The position numbers were made by a program, and so were the translations under genes. A DNA stretch of 64,000 bases, taken from Bradyrhizobium sp. GTDB taxonomy: Bacteria > Pseudomonadota > Alphaproteobacteria > Rhizobiales > Xanthobacteraceae. The stretch covers positions 15,903 to 79,902 of the forward strand of contig JAQGKC010000013.1 of assembly GCA_028290305.1 (NCBI GenBank). Direction: 5' to 3'. A model generated the notes under the pieces. That model was not told the origin of the DNA. It was given only the letters and a program-made list of their open reading frames with translations, and ran no database searches. Positions 35,839-45,098 of the stretch are shown one piece after another; position 1 is the first letter of the stretch; every line of letters starts with the position of its first letter.

Positions 35839-37518
35839 CTACAGTTCTGCCGACAGCGCCTGCGCGGTGCGATTTTCACCGCTTTCGGTTTTTTCAGCGG
35901 ATGCGCTGAAACTTTCGCCTCGCACGATATCGATCAAACCGCTGGGGTCATCGGGAAGCCGGTCGGAACGCCAGCAGACAAAGCCGTCAGGCCTTACCAG
36001 AATGAGGCTGTCGATATAGGCATCCCTTACCGCACGATCGGTAAGTTCGACGGTCTTGAACGGCATCTTGCGTCGCTTTGCTGCCTCCGCGAGCAGCGAG
36101 ACATCCAGCGACGGATCTAGTTTCAGGAGAACATATTCCCGGCCGAACAGATCCAGCGTCGAAACATCCGGCGCCAGCCAAATGTGCGGCGCGCGCGAAC
36201 CAGGCCGCGCCGTCGGCATGTACGTCATCGGAGGATCATTCGGCGTCGGCGTCCCATCCGGACATATGATGGGCGAGCGGTCGTAGCGATACCCCAGATG
36301 GATATTCAGCGTGAACCACTCATGCTTCATGATTTGTGTGTAGAAATCGCCGAATTCCTTTCGCGCAACATCGCCCGCTGCGCTCTTCTCGAACACCAGC
36401 GGCGAGAGTTTTTGTCGCGACGAGAGCATGCGCCGAAGATTGGCGCTGGCTTCCTCGACGTTGCGCAATGCAACCGGGCGGCGTTCCGGTCCGTAGGATT
36501 CAAGCAGCCGCTGCCCTCCCCAGCCCTGCACCATCGCGGCGAGCTTCCAGCCGAGATCGACGGCATCCTGCATGCCGGTGTTCATGCCGAAAGCGCCGGT
36601 CGGAGAATTGAGATGCGCCGCATCGCCCGTCAGAAAGACGCGTTTGGTTCCGTAGGAATCCGCAACCATCTCCCTGCGAACCCAGGGCACGATCGAAAGC
36701 ACGTCAAACGCAAAATCCTTCCCCATGGCGCGGACGATCGATGCCCGAACTTCGGCCTCCGAGAGCGTGCGTTTTGTTTCGTCGCCGATAATGGAAAACC
36801 TGAACCGGTCGTAACCGTCGATGGCCACCAGCGTGCACCATGTCCCTTCAGGCCCGATGAAGATGAACCGGTAGCCCTTTTTCTTGTCGTGCAACCGCCA
36901 GAAACCGGGGCACCGGAAAATGACGTTGGTTGTATAGGTAAGCGCGGCGTTGCCGGTCATCGCGATGCCCAGCCCCTGCCGGACGGTACTGCCGCCGCCG
37001 TCCGCCCCGACAAGGAAGTCGGCTTCGATGGTCTCCTCTTCGCCGGCTTCGTTTTGCAGCGTGGCTTTCACGCCATCCGCGCCTTCGACGAAGCTCAGCA
37101 GCGTGGTTTGATAGCGCAAGGTTGCGGCCGGCATGGTCTCGACCCATTTCCGGAGAATGGGATCGAACATATCCTGCGGGCAGCGCTCCCGCCCGACCGG
37201 GCTCTGCGGCGGCGGCTTTGCGTCTCGCGGCGCCGGAAAAACTTCCCGCCCGAACTCGTATCCGGTCAGGCTCTCGAGCCAGACATTGTCCTGCGGATGA
37301 TCGGGATTGTAAGGACAATTCTTGACTTGTTCGGCAATTCCCCAGCGGCGGCAGAACTCCATCGTGCGCGGCCCGATGAGATCCATCTTCGGCTGCGTGA
37401 TCGAACCGTCTGTTTTCTCGATCAGCGTGCAAGCTACGCCGCGCCACGCCAGCTCGCCCGCGAGTGCAAGGCCGACCGGTCCCGCACCCACGATCAGTAC
37501 AGGGGTTCGGGCGCTCAC
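35839..37518 (-). CDS. FAD-dependent aromatic monooxygenase (PheA/TfdB/MhpA-like group)
   Basis: A 559-aa class A flavoprotein hydroxylase. FAD motifs are GAGPVGLALAGELAWRG (N terminus), the DG motif VGADGGGSTVRQ and the GD motif FLTGDAAHLNSPTGAFGMN. A C-terminal thioredoxin-like extension is consistent with the roughly 560-aa length. It overlaps the upstream FAH-family gene by 4 bp (GTGA). It likely hydroxylates a phenol or hydroxybenzoate in the pathway encoded up to 42273. Confidence 0.92.
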   Translation of the reverse strand: MSARTPVLIVGAGPVGLALAGELAWRGVACTLIEKTDGSITQPKMDLIGPRTMEFCRRWGIAEQVKNCPYNPDHPQDNVWLESLTGYEFGREVFPAPRDAKPPPQSPVGRERCPQDMFDPILRKWVETMPAATLRYQTTLLSFVEGADGVKATLQNEAGEEETIEADFLVGADGGGSTVRQGLGIAMTGNAALTYTTNVIFRCPGFWRLHDKKKGYRFIFIGPEGTWCTLVAIDGYDRFRFSIIGDETKRTLSEAEVRASIVRAMGKDFAFDVLSIVPWVRREMVADSYGTKRVFLTGDAAHLNSPTGAFGMNTGMQDAVDLGWKLAAMVQGWGGQRLLESYGPERRPVALRNVEEASANLRRMLSSRQKLSPLVFEKSAAGDVARKEFGDFYTQIMKHEWFTLNIHLGYRYDRSPIICPDGTPTPNDPPMTYMPTARPGSRAPHIWLAPDVSTLDLFGREYVLLKLDPSLDVSLLAEAAKRRKMPFKTVELTDRAVRDAYIDSLILVRPDGFVCWRSDRLPDDPSGLIDIVRGESFSASAEKTESGENRTAQALSAEL

Positions 37519-38384
37519 TGCAGCGGCTCCTTCTTGATGGCAAGGTTGTCTCCGCCCTTGCCTTGCACGACTGGAATCTGCATGCGTCCCACCCGGTCGA
37601 TCTCGATCGTGACGACATCGCCGGCGTGGATCGGACCAACGCCAGCGGGTGTCCCCGTTGCGATGATGTCGCCTGGTTCGAGTGTCAAAACGGATGCCGC
37701 CATCGTGATCATGTTGGGAATGTCCACCAGCAAGTCTCTGGTGTTGGCGTCTTGCTTCAATACGTCATTGACCCACAGCTTCATGCCGAGATTGCTGGCA
37801 TCGCCGACCTCGTCCTTGGTCACGATGACGGGACCGATCGGCGTGAACGTGTCGTAGGATTTCCGCATCACGCGTTCTTCGCTGCCGCGAACGGTGCAGT
37901 CGATCAGGCAGCAATAGCCGAATACATAATCGAGCGCGGAGGAGAGCTCGATCTGACGGCCCCTCTTGCCGATAATCAGGCCAAGTTCGCACTCGTGGTG
38001 AATTTCTCTGGTCGGCACGTCGGGCAGAACGATGGGGTCCCGCGGTCCGCTGATCGACGAATTCGCCTTCAGGAAAAACCCGTTGATGTTGGCACGGTTC
38101 TTCGAATTCATTTCATGGCCATGCGCCAGATAGTTGACGGGATAGGCCAATAGCTTGTGCGGCCACACCAATGGCGCATCCAGTAAAACGCTGCCGATTG
38201 GAACGCCTTCTCCCTTCAGCGCCTGCTCCAGTTTGGGCCGAAGCGTTTCGAAATTGGCGATGAGCTGCACCATGCCGGTCGGCGGCCAGGCCTTCGGATC
38301 TATCCCAATAGCATCCGTCGCGTCATAAACCTTGTCGCCATCAAGCAGACCAATGCGGCCGCCGTTGAATCTCAGTAACTTCAT
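37515..38384 (-). CDS. Fumarylacetoacetate hydrolase family protein (B), fumarylpyruvate hydrolase-like
   Basis: A 289-aa FAH-fold enzyme. Metal-binding Glu131 and Glu133 (HHECELGLIIG) and the ATGTPAGVGPIHAGD segment near the C terminus are clear. It is longer at the N terminus than the 235-aa family member at 32374. With a gentisate-type dioxygenase and two hydroxylases nearby, hydrolysis of a ring-cleavage product such as fumarylpyruvate is the natural assignment, though it is not proved by sequence. Confidence 0.9.
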   Translation of the reverse strand: MKLLRFNGGRIGLLDGDKVYDATDAIGIDPKAWPPTGMVQLIANFETLRPKLEQALKGEGVPIGSVLLDAPLVWPHKLLAYPVNYLAHGHEMNSKNRANINGFFLKANSSISGPRDPIVLPDVPTREIHHECELGLIIGKRGRQIELSSALDYVFGYCCLIDCTVRGSEERVMRKSYDTFTPIGPVIVTKDEVGDASNLGMKLWVNDVLKQDANTRDLLVDIPNMITMAASVLTLEPGDIIATGTPAGVGPIHAGDVVTIEIDRVGRMQIPVVQGKGGDNLAIKKEPLQ

Positions 38385-38429
38385 CTGGTCTTTTCCCGTA
38401 GTCGTTTCGGATTTTTCGATTTCGGCAGG

Positions 38430-39800
38430 TCACCGGCTTATCAGGGATGGATCGGCGGGCACGGCCTTCACCGAAATTTCTTCATCGCGCCGCATCCGCG
38501 GAACGATCAGGACACACAGCGCACTCAGCGCGACGCAGCTCGCAACAAAGACCAGACCGCTGACGAATGTCCCGGTGAAGTCCTTCAACCAACCGACGGT
38601 AACCGGCCCGATGGTGGTCCCGATCATTCCGATGGTGTTGACCATGGCTATTCCCACCGGTCTCGCCAGAGGAGACAGGAATGTGGCGGGAAGCGTCCAG
38701 AAAATGCCCTGCGCGGCAAACGTTCCGACCGAACAGAAAATCAAACCGACAAGTCTGAGCGCCGGATCGGAAAGAAAGGCCACACAGAGCCAGCCGATCG
38801 CTGCTAGCCCCATCGGAAGCATGACGTGCCACCGGCGCTCCTGCCGGCGATCCGAACTGGCGCTCCATAGCGGCATGATCAGAATGGCGGCGAGCGATGG
38901 CAGAGCCGCGATCAGGCCGATCGTTGCGTAACTGCCGTTGGAGACGAATGCCCGAACGATTTGCGGCACCCATGTCGAGTTTGTCACGAGCGAGACGACC
39001 AGGCCAAGATATGTCAGCGCAAGCAGCAGAACGGGAGCGCTGAACAGCTCGCCCAGAATTCCGCTCGTCGGGGCTGCGGCCCGCTCATTTCGCGAAGCCA
39101 CCTCGCTTTTCGCCAGCGCGTTCCGCAAAACGGTTTTTTCCCTGGCGGTCAGCCAGTTCGCCTCTTCCGGCCGATTGCTCAGGTAGAAAAACGCGACCAC
39201 GCCGAGGATGACGGCGGGCAAGCCCTCCAGCAGGAACAGCCAGCGCCATCCCGCGAGGCCGAGGAAACCGTGCATATCCAGGATCAGGCCCGATACGCTG
39301 GAGCCGAACATGATGGTGATCGGCTGCGCCATGATGAACAGCGCCGTCGCACGCGCGCGGTAGGCCGACGGAAACCAGTACGTCAGATAGAGAAGCACGC
39401 CCGGCATAAAGCCGGCTTCGGCGAGCCCGGTCAGCGCGCGCAATGCGTACAGACTGTAGGGGCCGACGGCAAATACGGTCGCGGCCGAGGCCAGCCCCCA
39501 TGTGATCATGATGCGCGGGATCCAGATTCGCGCGCCGAACCGCGGCATCATCATGTTGCTGGGAATCTCGGCCAGCACATACGCGATATAAAAGATGCTG
39601 CCGGCAAGGCCGTACATGGTCGCGGTCAGGCCGAGATCCTTGTTCATCGCCAGCGCGGCGAAGCTGATATTGATCCTGTCCAGATAGGAACAGATGAACA
39701 GCAGCACGAGAAACCAGCTCAGCCGGCGATAGACCTTGCGGGCCACCGCCGTTTCTTCCGCCGCCGAATCGGCCGAGTGGAGCGCTTCGTTTCCTAGCAT
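38430..39800 (-). CDS. MFS transporter (aromatic acid/anion:cation symporter type)
   Basis: A 456-aa twelve-helix carrier. FICSYLDRINISFAALAMNKDLGL is the signature of the ACS family that moves phthalate, tartrate and 4-hydroxyphenylacetate. The second signature GLAEAGFMPGVLLYLTYWFP follows. ATG 39800 has GGGGAAGC upstream; the open frame before it is not conserved. It likely takes up the aromatic substrate degraded by the adjoining enzymes. Confidence 0.92.
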   Translation of the reverse strand: MLGNEALHSADSAAEETAVARKVYRRLSWFLVLLFICSYLDRINISFAALAMNKDLGLTATMYGLAGSIFYIAYVLAEIPSNMMMPRFGARIWIPRIMITWGLASAATVFAVGPYSLYALRALTGLAEAGFMPGVLLYLTYWFPSAYRARATALFIMAQPITIMFGSSVSGLILDMHGFLGLAGWRWLFLLEGLPAVILGVVAFFYLSNRPEEANWLTAREKTVLRNALAKSEVASRNERAAAPTSGILGELFSAPVLLLALTYLGLVVSLVTNSTWVPQIVRAFVSNGSYATIGLIAALPSLAAILIMPLWSASSDRRQERRWHVMLPMGLAAIGWLCVAFLSDPALRLVGLIFCSVGTFAAQGIFWTLPATFLSPLARPVGIAMVNTIGMIGTTIGPVTVGWLKDFTGTFVSGLVFVASCVALSALCVLIVPRMRRDEEISVKAVPADPSLISR

Positions 39801-39960
39801 CACTATGCTTCCCCTCGTGCCGCTCTTCGTCGGCATAAAAGTCCTTCGCAATATCGGGGGCTATCGGAACAGCCCGGAACATTCGAAGGCACGGTGCGGA
39901 TTAGAAAGTCGGGACAAGCAGCCGGAATGACCTTTCAGGGTGCCGTCCATTCCCCGGATT

Positions 39961-40926
39961 TCAGGTGAAGGCCCGAAGCCAGCGAAACTTCTGCAACACC
40001 GGCTCGTCGGTCACGCGAAGCAGATGCGCGTTCGATTTGGCCTCATGGACGTGCTTGCGCCAACCCGGGGCGACGAACACGTCGCCTCGCTGCCAGGCGA
40101 ACGACTGGTCGTCGATCGTCGTTACGCCCTCGCCCTCGATCACGGCATAGATATTGTTGGCGGTCGATTGTACCGGCGCCGACCGGTCACCACGCTTGAG
40201 GCGACGGACGAACAAGGCGATGGTGTCGAGCGCGGGATTGCCGAGCTCGACTTCCAGGGTGCCATCCTGCGCGGGTTTGGCGGCGTCGAGCCGGCCCTGC
40301 GTTTCGGCATAGGCAAACCGCATCGGCGAATTCCCGTCGACGTCGTCGGTCTTCTCGATTCCGTCGGGAAAATGCTCGAGGAACATCGGTTCGAGGAGCT
40401 GGACCAGCGGCGCATCGAGAAAGTCGATCCAGTAAGCATTCTGGTCGCTGTCATTGGCGTGACCATGCCAGAGCCAGTTCGGCGTCAGCAGGACATCACC
40501 CGGCAGCATCGGTATCTTCTTGCCTTGCACGATGGTGTAGGTTTCCGGCGCGGCGTCGACGACGAGACGAAGTGCATTGGGCGTGTGCCGGTGGCTGCGA
40601 GCGGTTTCATGCGGCCGCACCATTTGATACGCCGCGACCAGCGTCCGCGCGGTCCCATAGGTGTTGCCAGGAATGGGATTGGCCAGGATCAGATTGCGGC
40701 GCTCGGCCAGTTCGGTGCTGATCAACGGACCTGCGGCATCCAGCGCGGCCTTCGCGACCGTGTAGGACCAGTGCGCCGGGTTGAAAGTCTTGCGCGGCGC
40801 GGGCCACAGCGACGGCTCCGGCTTGTTCCAGCCCGGCCCCATCCCGACATTCGACAAAACCGAATAAACGTCGGAGAGTTGTTTTGCGTCTGAGAGTTTT
40901 GCGACGGCTTTGGCGACATCAATCAT
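39961..40926 (-). CDS. Bicupin ring-cleavage dioxygenase, gentisate 1,2-dioxygenase-like
   Basis: A 321-aa two-cupin protein. The first cupin holds HETARSHRHTPNALRLVVD and the metal-site region WLWHGHAND. The second holds GDVFVAPGWRKHVHEA. Gentisate and salicylate 1,2-dioxygenases share this layout with Fe(II) in the N-terminal cupin. It is flanked by two aromatic hydroxylases, an FAH-family hydrolase and an aromatic acid carrier, supporting ring cleavage of a dihydroxybenzoate. Confidence 0.88.
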   Translation of the reverse strand: MIDVAKAVAKLSDAKQLSDVYSVLSNVGMGPGWNKPEPSLWPAPRKTFNPAHWSYTVAKAALDAAGPLISTELAERRNLILANPIPGNTYGTARTLVAAYQMVRPHETARSHRHTPNALRLVVDAAPETYTIVQGKKIPMLPGDVLLTPNWLWHGHANDSDQNAYWIDFLDAPLVQLLEPMFLEHFPDGIEKTDDVDGNSPMRFAYAETQGRLDAAKPAQDGTLEVELGNPALDTIALFVRRLKRGDRSAPVQSTANNIYAVIEGEGVTTIDDQSFAWQRGDVFVAPGWRKHVHEAKSNAHLLRVTDEPVLQKFRWLRAFT

Positions 40927-41073
40927 TGGGCCTCCTTGAATTGTGCAATCTTATCCGGCGCGCGCCACGTGGCAGATCGTGCAGGCCTGACTTCGCATCC
41001 GCGGCATCACCGAAAAACCAGTGAGGCAAATCGCGGCCGGATTTCCTAAACCTCGGCATCCAAGCGCGCGTAG

Positions 41074-42273
41074 CTACGCCGCCTTCATCGTCAAGTTTTC
41101 CTGGGCGGTCACATCGTGACCGTAGATCCACTCGATCTGATAGGTGTGTTCATTCGGACGCAGCCATTTCCTGACCCGATAACGCAAGTCGCGGCTCAGC
41201 CGCGCCAGCGGCGATGTCAGATGGTTGGTCTTCGACCGCTCACGCGCCGTGAGTTGAACGCGCGAGGTGCGCGGCAGCCTGATCTGCTCGTACTGCTTCA
41301 GCGCGAGTTGCGGGTTCGACCGGTGCATGTCGAGAAGCGCCGCGATCACGTAACCGTCTTCGACCGCCATCGCAGCGCCCTGCGCCAGATAAGGCAGCAT
41401 CGGGTGAGCCGCATCGCCGAGCAACGTCACCCTGCCCTTGGTCCACGCATTCAGCGGGTCGCGGTCGAGCAGCGCCCATTTGTAGCAGGTCTCGGTGCGG
41501 GCAAAGAGCGCCGCCAGGGTCGGATGCCAGCCGTCATAGGCGCGGCTGACTTCCTTCCAGTCGGTCTGCACGCGCCAGGATTCCTCGTTCCAGTCGGACT
41601 CGAAATGGGCAATCCAGTTCACCATTTCGCCGCGCCGCACGAAGTAGGTCACCACCGTGCCATTGGGCCCGAAATAGGCGTTCATGTCGGGTGAAACCAA
41701 ATCCTTCGGAATAGCATCCGCCGGGACAAGGCCGCGCCAGCAGATGTTTCCGGTAGCGCGGGGATTGGCTGCGCCGAACAGGCCGGTGCGGACCACGGAG
41801 TGGATGCCGTCCGCGCCGATGACGACGTCGCTCGTGACCTGACGTCCGTCTTCGAAGGTCAGCGTTGCCTCGGTTTCGGATTGCGAAACATTTACCAGCT
41901 TCGCATTCAGGTGAATGCAGTCGGGCGGCAGCGCGCGAACGAGAACACCATGAAAGTCGGCTCGGTGGGCGCCGTAATATCCCGCCCCGTACTGATGATT
42001 GTATATCCCGCGCATTTGCGTCGCGGAGATGAGATTGCCGTTGTTCCAGCTGCGAACCACGTGCCGATCTGGTTCGAAAGCAATCGAGATGACTTCTTTC
42101 TCCAGCCCGAGCGCCTGGAAGACGCGCATCGCATTGGGACCGAGCTGAATTCCAGCGCCGACCTCGCCGAGTTGCCCGGCCTGCTCATAGACATCGACGG
42201 TGAAGCCGCGCTGCCGGAGTGCGATCGCTGCGGTCAATCCACCAAGCCCGGCGCCCACAATAGCCACACGCAT
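41074..42273 (-). CDS. FAD-dependent monooxygenase, salicylate/3-hydroxybenzoate hydroxylase-like
   Basis: A 399-aa class A flavoprotein. GAGLGGLTAAIALRQRG binds FAD ADP, VIGADGIHSVVR is the DG motif and LLGDAAHPMLPYLAQGAAMAVEDG the GD motif. Length and motif style match salicylate 1- or 5-hydroxylating and 3-hydroxybenzoate 6-hydroxylating enzymes. If it forms gentisate, the dioxygenase encoded 147 bp downstream would use the product directly. It is controlled probably by the IclR gene just upstream. Confidence 0.92.
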   Translation of the reverse strand: MRVAIVGAGLGGLTAAIALRQRGFTVDVYEQAGQLGEVGAGIQLGPNAMRVFQALGLEKEVISIAFEPDRHVVRSWNNGNLISATQMRGIYNHQYGAGYYGAHRADFHGVLVRALPPDCIHLNAKLVNVSQSETEATLTFEDGRQVTSDVVIGADGIHSVVRTGLFGAANPRATGNICWRGLVPADAIPKDLVSPDMNAYFGPNGTVVTYFVRRGEMVNWIAHFESDWNEESWRVQTDWKEVSRAYDGWHPTLAALFARTETCYKWALLDRDPLNAWTKGRVTLLGDAAHPMLPYLAQGAAMAVEDGYVIAALLDMHRSNPQLALKQYEQIRLPRTSRVQLTARERSKTNHLTSPLARLSRDLRYRVRKWLRPNEHTYQIEWIYGHDVTAQENLTMKAA

Positions 42274-42361
42274 CAGCCTCTCCCGTATTAAGCGGCTCCT
42301 TCATGACGGCCGCCTTGTCGGTCGAGATGTAACAGCATTTCGCTATCGGTCAACTCATTCA

Positions 42362-43186
42362 CTATTGTTTAATAAACGAGGGTGTTTGACCCAACCGCTT
42401 CGAAAGATCCTCCAACACGGCCCGAAACTTGACGGCTGTTTCGCCCTGATAGGAGAGATCGATGTCGCCGGTCGGGCCCAGCAGCGTCATCGCGTAGGCA
42501 ATGCCGGCGCGATTGAAGATCGGCCCGGAGAGCGCGCTGATGCCCTGGCGTTTTTCCTGGTCCGCCCGCGCCAGGCCATGCATCCGCACCGCGGAAATCC
42601 GCTCTTCATAATAGTCACGCAGATCCTCGATCGATTTTCGGGATTGCTCGGCCAGCGTCTCGAGCTCGCTCGTCATGAGCGCTTGCGTCTGGGTCCGCGG
42701 CAGATAGCAGGCCCACACTCTGCCGGTGGCGCTCGACAACAGCGGAAGCACCGCCCCGTCCCGGACCCGGATCGCGATCTCGGTCAGGCCGTGCTTCCAG
42801 CGGGCAATCATCGGACCGCTGGCGCCCCATACGCTGAAATGCGCGTCGCGGCCGAGTTGTTCGGTGACGCGAACAAGGCCGTCCCAGAGAACGTCCATCT
42901 CGTCGATCCGGCCCAGCGCGGACAGTCCAAGCTCCAGACAAAACGGGCCCAGATCGTACCGCCCGTTCTGGGGATTCTGCCGCAGCAATCCGGTCTCGAC
43001 GAAACTGACGAGATACCGGAACGCCTTGCTGGGCGCCATTCCGGTCCGCGACGAAATGTCCTTGAGCTGCAGCGGCGTCGGCGACTCCCGGACCGCACGC
43101 AGGATTTTCGCACCTATTTCAATCGATTGAATGCCGCGCCGGGGTGCGGTGCCGTGATTGCTTTTCGAGATCTGGCTCTTCATCAT
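42362..43186 (-). CDS. IclR family transcriptional regulator
   Basis: A 274-aa IclR regulator. The N-terminal winged helix (LKDISSRTGMAPSKAFRYLVSFVETGLL, about 40-67) and a C-terminal ligand domain are visible. Start at ATG 43186 (a second ATG follows directly). It is divergent from the ABC importer operon at 43296 and co-directional with the aromatic hydroxylase genes, a position suited to controlling both in response to an aromatic acid. Confidence 0.93.
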   Translation of the reverse strand: MMKSQISKSNHGTAPRRGIQSIEIGAKILRAVRESPTPLQLKDISSRTGMAPSKAFRYLVSFVETGLLRQNPQNGRYDLGPFCLELGLSALGRIDEMDVLWDGLVRVTEQLGRDAHFSVWGASGPMIARWKHGLTEIAIRVRDGAVLPLLSSATGRVWACYLPRTQTQALMTSELETLAEQSRKSIEDLRDYYEERISAVRMHGLARADQEKRQGISALSGPIFNRAGIAYAMTLLGPTGDIDLSYQGETAVKFRAVLEDLSKRLGQTPSFIKQ

Positions 43187-43204
43187 CGCGTCTTTCACTA
43201 TTGC

Positions 43205-43219
43205 GGTATCTGTTTTACC
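43205..43219. promoter_or_regulatory. Candidate IclR operator in divergent promoter region
   Basis: GGTA-N7-TACC lies in the 109-bp space between the divergent iclR-type and ABC genes. TATTGCG and CATTGCG flank it as imperfect direct repeats. The sequence TTCACTATTG also occurs at about 42357-42366, before the hydroxylase gene. Suggestive only. Confidence 0.3.
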
Positions 43220-43295
43220 ATTGCGCAAGGTGAGATGTCGAATTAAGTTCGTCCGAAAGCCAAGCGATATGGCTCGCGGAGAGGAAATACACCCG

Positions 43296-44282
43296 ATGAA
43301 TCTGCTTCGTTTGTTCTGGTTGGGGGTCGGCTTCAGTGCCGTGGCGATGAATGCCCATGCCGAGACCATTTCGGTATCGGCGACCAAGTCGCTCGCTTCA
43401 GCCGCGATTTTCGTCGCCGACGATCGGGGATTCTTTCGTGACGAGGGCATCACGCTCGACTTCAAATATTTCAATGCCGCCCAGCCGGTCGCCGTAGCTG
43501 TCGCGTCAGGCGATGCCCAGTTCGGCATCACCGGCCTCAGCGCGGGCTTTTACAACATGGCCGGAAAGCAATCGCTGAAGATCGTCGCGGCTGGCGCGCG
43601 TGAAGAGCCCGGACATTCGACCGGCGCCTATGTGGTGTCGAAGGAAGCCTATGAGAAGGGAATCAAGTCCGTCAAAGACCTCAAGGGCGCAAGGTTCGGT
43701 CTGACGACGGTCGGGTCGCCGTACCATTACTCTCTCCTTTTGGCTTCGCAGAAATACGGATTCGATATTGCGGGCATGAAGCTGGTGCCGCTTCAGACAT
43801 TCAGCAACGTGCTCGCAGCGATCAAGGGCAAGCAGATCGATGCCGGGCTGTTGAACGCTTACATTGCCTTGCCGGCGGAGAAGAGCGGCGACGTCAAGAT
43901 CATTGGCTGGGTGGGAGACGAAACGCCCTGGCAATTGGGCGCGGTATTCACCACCGGTGATACCGCGGCCAAGCATCGCGAGCTCATCGAACGCTTCGTG
44001 AGAGCCTACAAGAAAGGCGCCGCGCTGTATCACGATGCGATCTTCGCCGAAACCTCCCCGGAAGCATCCCAGAAAGACGCTATCATACAGACGCTGAGCA
44101 AATATTCCGGTCTGAGCCCCGACGAGGTTCTCGAAAGCCTGAACTTCATCGACAGAAAGGCTGAGCTGGATGTCGACGACATCAGCCATCAGATCGAGAC
44201 CTGGAAGCAGCAGAACAAGGTCGGCGCGGACGTCACGGCAAACGGGATTATTGATGCGGAGTTCGTGACCGCGCGCCCTTGA
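43296..44282 (+). CDS. ABC transporter substrate-binding protein (NMT1/SsuA type)
   Basis: A 328-aa binding protein. The signal peptide (MNLLRLFWLGVGFS start) is cleaved after NAHA at about residue 22. A type II binding fold begins AETISVSATKSLASAAIFVADDRGFF. GAGAGGAAAT precedes the ATG. Homologues bind sulfonates, thiamine precursors or aromatic carboxylates such as phthalate. Beside an aromatic catabolic operon the last is likely. Confidence 0.9.
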   Translation: MNLLRLFWLGVGFSAVAMNAHAETISVSATKSLASAAIFVADDRGFFRDEGITLDFKYFNAAQPVAVAVASGDAQFGITGLSAGFYNMAGKQSLKIVAAGAREEPGHSTGAYVVSKEAYEKGIKSVKDLKGARFGLTTVGSPYHYSLLLASQKYGFDIAGMKLVPLQTFSNVLAAIKGKQIDAGLLNAYIALPAEKSGDVKIIGWVGDETPWQLGAVFTTGDTAAKHRELIERFVRAYKKGAALYHDAIFAETSPEASQKDAIIQTLSKYSGLSPDEVLESLNFIDRKAELDVDDISHQIETWKQQNKVGADVTANGIIDAEFVTARP

Positions 44283-44321
44283 ATGTAACACCCGCCAAAC
44301 ATCCGACACGGACAGCTCCCC

Positions 44322-45098
44322 ATGCAGGTCGTCATCGACGACGTGAGCCACGGCTACTCGCAGCTCAACGTCCTACAAAACATAAGCTTCAAGGTCGCGA
44401 GCGGTGAGACCGTGGCCATTGTCGGACCATCGGGGTGCGGGAAGTCCACCCTGATCGGCATCGTCGGCGGGCTTATCAAGCCCATGTCGGGACGGGTTGT
44501 CGTCACCGGCAACATCCAAAAGTCGTTCAATCCGTTTACATTCGTTTTTCAGGATTTTGCACTGCTCCCCTGGCGGACGGTCGAGGGAAACGTCGGGCTG
44601 GTCCTGGAAGATCACGGGCTGACGCCGGCTGAAATTCGCGAAAAGGTCGATGATTGCCTGGCGCGAACCGGCCTGCTGGATTTCAAGAAGGCGCTTCCGA
44701 AGCAGCTTTCAGGCGGCATGCGGCAAAGAGTCGGAATCGCCAGGGCTCTCGCCGTCGATCCGGCCGTTCTGCTGATGGACGAACCCTTGTCGGCGCTCGA
44801 TGCGCAGACCCGTGAATTGCTGATGGAGGATTTTCTTAAAATATACGATCAGCAGCAAACCGCGACGCTGCACGTCACGCACAATCTGGATGAAGCCTTG
44901 ATTCTGGCGGACAGGGTCGTCGCGCTGTCGCGCCGGCCCGGACGAATTATCGAAGAATTGCAGGTCCCCATTCCCCGGGCCGACCGCCGCAAGCCGATAG
45001 CCGCCGAACCAATGGCGCAACTTCATCAGCGACTGTGGGACAACATCCGTAACGAGGCTCAACTGGCTGACAGGGAGCTGGCAGATGAGCATAGCTGA
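44322..45098 (+). CDS. ABC transporter ATPase (SsuB/TauB type)
   Basis: A 258-aa ATPase. Walker A GPSGCGKSTL, signature LSGGMRQRVGIARAL and Walker B LLMDEPLSALD are intact. The 3' end overlaps the permease start by 14 bp. It is part of a three-gene importer divergent from the IclR regulator. Confidence 0.94.
   Translation: MQVVIDDVSHGYSQLNVLQNISFKVASGETVAIVGPSGCGKSTLIGIVGGLIKPMSGRVVVTGNIQKSFNPFTFVFQDFALLPWRTVEGNVGLVLEDHGLTPAEIREKVDDCLARTGLLDFKKALPKQLSGGMRQRVGIARALAVDPAVLLMDEPLSALDAQTRELLMEDFLKIYDQQQTATLHVTHNLDEALILADRVVALSRRPGRIIEELQVPIPRADRRKPIAAEPMAQLHQRLWDNIRNEAQLADRELADEHS

Noticed and set aside
36184..37857. Plus-strand open frame of 557 codons antisense to the FAD monooxygenase and FAH gene
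   Set aside because: Crosses two real minus-strand genes, no recognisable domain, no ribosome site.
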